Of a DNA stretch of 54,684 nucleotides, positions 50,416-54,684 are shown piece by piece. Positions within the stretch are counted from its first letter, which is position 1, and each line of letters opens with the position of its first letter. Position numbers and translations under genes: made by a program. Source of the stretch: Lactiplantibacillus daowaiensis (lineage in GTDB: Bacteria > Bacillota > Bacilli > Lactobacillales > Lactobacillaceae); NCBI RefSeq assembly GCF_005405085.1, contig NZ_BJDJ01000021.1, positions 1-54,684 of the forward strand. The letters are read 5' to 3'. The notes under the pieces were generated by a model. The model did not search any database. It worked only from the letters and a program-made list of their open reading frames with translations, and was not told the DNA's origin.

Positions 50416-52574
50416 TGATGAATTATCAAAAGGAAGCTTATTACACAAACCGAGAACTTAGTTGGATGGACTTTAACTATCGTGTCTTAGATGAAGCACG
50501 CGATAAAGAAAATCCATTGCTCGAACGAGTTCGCTTTTTAAGTATTACGCAAAGTAACTTAGATGAATTTTTCACTGTCCGGGTCGCTTCTTTACGTAAG
50601 TTAATGTCAGTTAACTACAACAAACCCGATCCAGCCGGGCTGACACCCAGTGATCAAGTGGCGGCAATTACCGAAAAAGCCCATGAAATGGTCAAACGAC
50701 AATACAACACCCTCAATCGGTCATTGTTACCTCTGATGGAACAACATGGTATTCATTTATTGTCCATCGACGACTTAACCAGCGAACAATATGCGTTTGT
50801 TAAAAATTATTTTGATGACGAACTTTATCCGGCCTTAACACCAATGGCCGATGATTCATCACGACCGTTCCCATTTATTGCGAATAACACGTTAAACATT
50901 GCGTTACGAATTTATAAAAACGGTAACAAAAAAGACCGAAAATTTGCAACCGTTCAAGTACCAGATGTCTTTCCACGCGTCGTTGTTTTACCTGGTGGTG
51001 ACAACCAATTTATCTTAATTGAAGACATTATCAAGGCTTTTGTCGGCTCACTTTTCATCGACTATACTGTCAAAGAAACTAGTGCCTATCGTGTTATCCG
51101 TGATTTGGATTTAGATGTGGCCGAAGAAGATACTTCGGACTTGTTAAAAGAAGTGCAAAAGCAATTAAAGATGCGTGAACGTGGCAAAGTCATGCGTTTG
51201 GAAGTTGAAAAAAGCATGAGCAAACATCAACGGACTCGCCTAGCCAAAGCGCTTGGGGTGACCGAAAATTCACTCTACATCATCAATGGACCGCTTAACT
51301 TAACCTTCTTATCAAAACTAGTTAAGGCTGTCAGCGGCCACGATGATTTAAATTACCCGAAATATCAGGCTTATTACCCTGCCGTTTATCGGGAACGTTC
51401 AATTTTTGATTTAATCAAAGACCATGATATCTTGATGCAATATCCATACGATGATTTCAAACCCGTCGTCGACTTTATTCAAGAAGCAGCGGAAGATAAA
51501 AACGTTTTGGCCATCAAGATGACTTTATATCGTGTCTCGGCAGATTCACCAATCATCAAATATTTAGGTCAAGCCGCCCAAAATGGCAAGCAAGTGACAG
51601 TTTTAGTTGAGGTCAAAGCTCGATTTGATGAAGAAAACAACGTGCATTGGGCGAAGAAACTAGAAGAGATGGGCTGCCATGTCATTTATGGATTGATTGG
51701 GTTAAAGACGCATTGTAAATTAGCCCTAGTTGTTCGCCGTGAAAATGAAGGTATCAAGCGTTATATGCACATGGGGACTGGGAACTATAACGATGTCACT
51801 GCGCATTTCTATACAGACATGGGCTTGTTTACCGCCGATACCGATATGGGGATCGATGCTTCGAATATCTTCAACATGTTGTCCGGTTATTCCGAACCAC
51901 CTTATTTCCACAAACTACACATTTCACCCGACGGTATTCGCGACTTCATTAACGAGAAACTCGATGATGAAATTGCCACTGCAAAAGCTGGCCGTCCGGC
52001 AGTAGTCAAAATGAAGATGAATTCATTGTCTGACCCTCAAATCATCAGTAAACTCTATGAAGCCTCACATGCGGGCGTCAAGATTCAATTGATCATTCGC
52101 GGGATTTGTTGCTTAAAGACTGGTATTAAAGGCGTCTCTGATAATATTGAAGTTCATTCGATCATCGGGCGTTTACTTGAACACAGTCGGATCTATTACT
52201 TCAGTAATGACGGCGAACCACAAATTTACTTGTCGAGTGCCGACATGATGACACGCAACTTGAACCGTCGGGTTGAATTGCTATTCCCGCTACTACAACC
52301 TGAAATTAGTGACCGTGCAATCCATATCTTTGAAACCATGTGGCAAGATACGGTGAAGACTCGGGTGCTTCAAGCCGATGATAGCTACGTTAAGTGTGAC
52401 CGTCGGGGCGTGGCGATGTTAGATTCACAGGATCGTTTTATTCACCAAGCAGCCAAAAATGTGACGGCTGACCACCCAACACCAACAGCAACCAGCACGG
52501 CGCATCAATTTATTCCCATGATGAGTCCGAAGAACGAACCAAATCCGCTACATCACGATGGAGGCGATCAATAG
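50415..52574 (+). CDS. ppk: Polyphosphate kinase 1
   Basis: A 719-residue PPK1 that reversibly makes polyphosphate from ATP. It has the N-terminal NRELSWMDFNYRVLDEA, the phosphorylated His in LKTHCKLALVVR, the second motif HMGTGNYNDVTAHFYTD and the C-terminal RNLNRRVELLFPLL. ATG at 50415 overlaps the preceding stop; a second ATG follows directly. It is flanked by two Ppx-type genes, which would set chain length and turnover. Confidence 0.95.
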   Translation: MMNYQKEAYYTNRELSWMDFNYRVLDEARDKENPLLERVRFLSITQSNLDEFFTVRVASLRKLMSVNYNKPDPAGLTPSDQVAAITEKAHEMVKRQYNTLNRSLLPLMEQHGIHLLSIDDLTSEQYAFVKNYFDDELYPALTPMADDSSRPFPFIANNTLNIALRIYKNGNKKDRKFATVQVPDVFPRVVVLPGGDNQFILIEDIIKAFVGSLFIDYTVKETSAYRVIRDLDLDVAEEDTSDLLKEVQKQLKMRERGKVMRLEVEKSMSKHQRTRLAKALGVTENSLYIINGPLNLTFLSKLVKAVSGHDDLNYPKYQAYYPAVYRERSIFDLIKDHDILMQYPYDDFKPVVDFIQEAAEDKNVLAIKMTLYRVSADSPIIKYLGQAAQNGKQVTVLVEVKARFDEENNVHWAKKLEEMGCHVIYGLIGLKTHCKLALVVRRENEGIKRYMHMGTGNYNDVTAHFYTDMGLFTADTDMGIDASNIFNMLSGYSEPPYFHKLHISPDGIRDFINEKLDDEIATAKAGRPAVVKMKMNSLSDPQIISKLYEASHAGVKIQLIIRGICCLKTGIKGVSDNIEVHSIIGRLLEHSRIYYFSNDGEPQIYLSSADMMTRNLNRRVELLFPLLQPEISDRAIHIFETMWQDTVKTRVLQADDSYVKCDRRGVAMLDSQDRFIHQAAKNVTADHPTPTATSTAHQFIPMMSPKNEPNPLHHDGGDQ

Positions 52575-52575
52575 G

Positions 52576-53529
52576 ATGGAAAATTTTGCCGTAATTGACT
52601 TAGGGTCCAACTCTTGTCGGATGACCGTCACGCAAATTCAATCTGACGGCAGCTACCATGTGACCCACCGTTTAAAAGAAATGGTGCGCTTATCTGAAAA
52701 CGAAAACGCGACGACGACACCAACCCTACAACCAGCAGCCATCGAACGAACGATTACTGCGCTACAAGGTTTTAAGGCTGTCTACGATACGTTACCAAAT
52801 TTAACGCTCAAAGCGGTTGCCACCGCCGCCACGCGTAAGGCGACCAACCAAAAGAAGTTTTTGAAACAAGTTAAAGCTGCGGTCGACTTAGATATCGAAG
52901 TCATCCCCGGGACGACTGAAGCCTACTATGACTATTTAGGCGTCGTCAATACCTTGCCAACCGCCAACTGTGTCATGATGGATACGGGTGGTGGTAGTTG
53001 TGAACTAGTACTGATCGTTAATGGTCAGGCGAAACATCTCATTAGTCTACCAGTCGGTTCCGTTAGTCTATCCGAGAAGTTCCACCTCAACGATCAAATT
53101 CAAGCAAGCAATCTCTTTGAGGCCATGACGTTTGTTGATAAACTATTCAACAGTGTTTGGTGGTTGCGTAACGGCTTGAATCTCCCATTAGTTTGCCTTG
53201 GTGGCAGTAATCGGACCTTAGCGAAGATCAACCGGCGGCAAAATCATTTTCTGAATTTTGAAGATACGCATGGTTACCGCTTGCGTGATGATGCCGTTTA
53301 TAAAACATTTAACGAAGTCTTAGCTCAAGATATGGCTGGCCGAGCGAAAATTCCAGGTCTCGCTAAAGATCGCGCTGATATTATTATTGGCGGGATGATT
53401 CCGGCCATCACGTTGATGCGTTTCTTAGATTCAGACCGCATGACGTTTTCTCAAAATGGGTTACGTGAAGGAATTCTTTTCGAACACCTCACGGCCCTAG
53501 CGGAACAAAATAGTAAAGTAATCGAATAA
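52576..53529 (+). CDS. ppx: Exopolyphosphatase (Ppx/GppA), short form
   Basis: A 317-residue Ppx/GppA phosphatase without an HD domain. Both phosphate-binding motifs are intact: VIDLGSNSCRMTV and MDTGGGSCELVL, with catalytic GTTEAYYDYLG. It would release phosphate from polyphosphate made by the adjacent ppk (gap of one base). The ATG at 52576 is preceded by GGAGG 11 nt upstream, at the end of ppk; an earlier in-frame ATG (52558) has no ribosome site. A strong terminator ends the operon. Confidence 0.92.
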   Translation: MENFAVIDLGSNSCRMTVTQIQSDGSYHVTHRLKEMVRLSENENATTTPTLQPAAIERTITALQGFKAVYDTLPNLTLKAVATAATRKATNQKKFLKQVKAAVDLDIEVIPGTTEAYYDYLGVVNTLPTANCVMMDTGGGSCELVLIVNGQAKHLISLPVGSVSLSEKFHLNDQIQASNLFEAMTFVDKLFNSVWWLRNGLNLPLVCLGGSNRTLAKINRRQNHFLNFEDTHGYRLRDDAVYKTFNEVLAQDMAGRAKIPGLAKDRADIIIGGMIPAITLMRFLDSDRMTFSQNGLREGILFEHLTALAEQNSKVIE

Positions 53530-53537
53530 ATCACTGC

Positions 53538-53586
53538 TAAAAAGGCGTGACCACCTGACAATTGTCAAAGTGGTCACGCCTTTTAG
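53538..53586. terminator. Bidirectional terminator after ppx
   Basis: AAAAAGGCGTGACCAC pairs with GTGGTCACGCCTTTT. Its loop contains the palindrome TGACAATTGTCA. Confidence 0.9.
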
Positions 53587-53790
53587 TTACTTTTTAGCTT
53601 GATCCTGTTGGTCTTGATGCCAACTAGTCGGACTCCATAACTGTCCTTCCATCGAACCACGCAAGCTATCAATCTCCGCTTGTTGGTCACTGATAACGCT
53701 AATGATCCCCGTAATCGTCGCTTGATTATCGGTTGTTTGTAATTGTTTTAATGCTTGGATGGCCCAAGCTGCTTGATCTGCTTCACTCAT
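53587..53790 (-). CDS. Small hypothetical protein, 67 aa
   Basis: A soluble helical protein, Gln/Ala-rich (SEADQAAWAIQALKQLQTTDNQATITG...), with a Trp-containing tail. AAGGAG precedes the ATG and it ends at the shared terminator. No family recognised. Confidence 0.65.
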   Translation of the reverse strand: MSEADQAAWAIQALKQLQTTDNQATITGIISVISDQQAEIDSLRGSMEGQLWSPTSWHQDQQDQAKK

Positions 53791-53905
53791 AAAAAAACTC
53801 CTTTAACCTAATTAAATCAATTGTACACAATTAATCATTTAAAGCCAACTCTGCGGCTTAGCGATACCTCCCGTGACCGCGCCCCATCATGACCTAAGCT
53901 TGCTT

Positions 53906-53944
53906 ATAAAAAAAGAACCACAGGAACGCCTGTGATTCTTTAAA
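53906..53944 (-). terminator. Terminator after the Spx-family gene
   Basis: AGAA.CACAGG and CCTGTG.TTCT arms with a long T-run on the minus strand. Confidence 0.88.
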
Positions 53945-53951
53945 GTTGTGA

Positions 53952-54374
53952 TTAGCCAACCGCTTGTTGGTCATCATCATATAGTTTTTGTTGAATTTCA
54001 CGTAATTCAGACTTACGCACTGAACGTGGCAAAAATGCCCGAATGTCTTCTTCGTTATACCCAATTTGTAACCGACGCCCATCATAAATGATTGGCCGTT
54101 TCAAAAGTTGTGGTTTTTCGACTAATAAATCTAATAGTTGGTTAAAGCCTAAATCAGCTAAGTCGATGTGCAATGCTTTAAAAGCCTTAGAACGCGTTGA
54201 AACAATGTCCTCGAAACCATTTTCGGTGAGCCGGAGGATTTGTTTCAATTCATCGCGATCTAGAGGATTTGCAATAATGTCGCGTTCGTTGAATGGAATA
54301 TTGTTAGCAACCAACCATGCGCGTGCACTACGGCTTGACTTGCTAGATGTTGAATAATATAAGTTTACTGTCAC
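53952..54374 (-). CDS. Spx/ArsC-family regulator lacking the CxxC switch
   Basis: A 140-residue Spx-like protein. It has the fold and the late motif RPIIYDGRRLQIGYNEEDIRAFLPRSVRK of Spx proteins, which bind the RNA polymerase alpha C-terminal domain. The N-terminal redox motif is gone: where Spx reads C-x-x-C, this protein reads STSSKSSRSARAW, with serines at both cysteine positions. It cannot use the disulphide switch; it may act constitutively or be controlled by level. Start GTG at 54374, 8 nt after GGAGG. Tandem promoters lie upstream. Confidence 0.88.
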   Translation of the reverse strand: MTVNLYYSTSSKSSRSARAWLVANNIPFNERDIIANPLDRDELKQILRLTENGFEDIVSTRSKAFKALHIDLADLGFNQLLDLLVEKPQLLKRPIIYDGRRLQIGYNEEDIRAFLPRSVRKSELREIQQKLYDDDQQAVG

Positions 54375-54412
54375 GATGAATTCCTCCTAAGTTTACAGTA
54401 AGCGAATTTATC

Positions 54413-54459
54413 ACTTACTTTTATATAGTAAGTATACGTTTTTAGTCAAGAATAGTCAA
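54413..54459 (-). promoter_or_regulatory. Overlapping promoters of the Spx-family gene with inverted repeat
   Basis: TTGACT-17-TATACT (54454-54459, 54431-54436) and TTGACT-16-TATATA (54444-54449, 54422-54427) on the minus strand. The inverted repeat ACTTACT/AGTAAGT (54413-54419, 54427-54433) overlaps both -10 boxes and is a likely operator. Confidence 0.65.
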
Positions 54460-54637
54460 GGTTTGTCAGAGAAATTTTGATGATTAATTTGTGATAAAAG
54501 TTTAACCATTTGATCATCCTGAAACGCCTACGTACCCAAGCTATCCCGCCTTGGCTTTAACTGATAGGCTTCGTAATCCGACAAGCCAAACCAAATTAAC
54601 GGGCGATAAAGAGGCTGTGACATAAGTCTCTAGAAAC
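54460..54637. other. Non-coding end region
   Basis: No gene is supported. It holds a possible long hairpin, TTGGCTT/AAGCCAA (about 54550-54590), within CCCG/CGGG, and the phrase GAGGCTGTGACATAAGTC (54611-54628) just before the final hairpin. The latter resembles a recurrent intergenic phrase I associate with lactobacilli, but this is from memory. Confidence 0.35.
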
Positions 54638-54683
54638 AAAACAGGTCTGGAAAAATCTTCGGATTTTTCCAGACCTGTTTTTG
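54638..54683. terminator. Perfect bidirectional terminator with TTCG loop
   Basis: Arms of 20 bp beginning AAAACAGGTCTGG and ending CCAGACCTGTTTT enclose TTCG. It probably ends a gene lying beyond the window. Confidence 0.85.
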
Positions 54684-54684
54684 A

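Noticed and set aside
1..54684. CRISPR arrays, insertion sequences, prophage, tRNA or rRNA genes
   Set aside because: I saw no regularly spaced repeats, transposase or integrase frames, or recognisable RNA gene cores. A tRNA or IS database scan would be decisive.

Overview
The window looks like a chromosomal segment of a Lactiplantibacillus (Lactobacillus plantarum group) or very close relative. The evidence is a low-to-moderate GC content, AGGAGG-type ribosome sites, gene content typical of lactic acid bacteria (pepX, a proline-iminopeptidase-like gene, oatA, a formate/nitrite transporter with a cre site, a polyphosphate gene cluster) and many short genes separated by strong intrinsic terminators. 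I see no rRNA, tRNA, CRISPR array, insertion sequence or prophage. Gene identities rest on reading the encoded proteins and their motifs, not on database searches.

Layout. 0.2-5.3 kb (minus): guaA, coaA and helD. 5.5-10.5 kb (plus): a DedA protein, a GrpB-NUDIX fusion, a CPA2 antiporter and tandem histidine phosphatases. 10.6-12 kb (minus): a Phd/YefM antitoxin whose toxin gene is reduced to a stub, an SMR exporter behind a leader hairpin, and a NUDIX gene. 12-20.4 kb: hflX, TetR with a divergent TSUP permease, an M20 deacylase, MarR with an MFS exporter, a second TSUP permease and an APC permease. 20.5-26 kb (minus): an MFS exporter, a FocA-type transporter under a cre site, and a polar amino acid ABC operon ending in a PspC-like microprotein. 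26.3-30.6 kb: two small genes, a structured non-coding element, an aminotransferase/D-2-hydroxyacid dehydrogenase operon with a long leader, and a HAD phosphatase. 30.7-37.7 kb: an unknown membrane/Ser-Asp-rich pair, a Fur-family regulator, a guanylate-kinase-like protein, a 49-residue protein with a structured leader, NUDIX, pyridoxal kinase, an APC permease, a small anchored protein and an OsmC protein. 37.8-45.1 kb: pepX, oatA, birA-bioY with a BirA-type operator, and a proline-iminopeptidase-like hydrolase. 45.1-54.7 kb: a second copy of the structured element, a purine permease, a 53-residue membrane protein, MarR, LicD, a ppx-like/ppk/ppx operon, a 67-residue protein and an Spx paralogue without its CxxC.

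The strongest discovery candidate is the roughly 270-nt leader of the aminotransferase/dehydrogenase operon (29.6-29.9 kb, minus). It starts from a near-consensus promoter and carries a 19-codon reading frame whose end reads Phe-Tyr-Phe-Trp-Tyr-Phe. It finishes in an intrinsic terminator that competes with a 9-bp antiterminator. That is the architecture of ribosome-mediated attenuation responding to charged aromatic tRNAs, and it implies that the operon handles aromatic amino acids (aryl-pyruvates to aryl-lactates).

Other points worth attention are two copies (27.1 and 45.1 kb) of a roughly 200-260-nt element with the same helix order and similar hairpin loops, an attenuator-like hairpin 24 nt before the SMR gene, the decayed antitoxin-toxin locus, the GrpB-NUDIX fusion, and a ppx-like protein that has lost its phosphate-binding motifs but keeps an HD domain next to ppk. 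Several palindromic operators sit inside recognisable promoters beside TetR, MarR and BirA genes and suggest local autoregulation.
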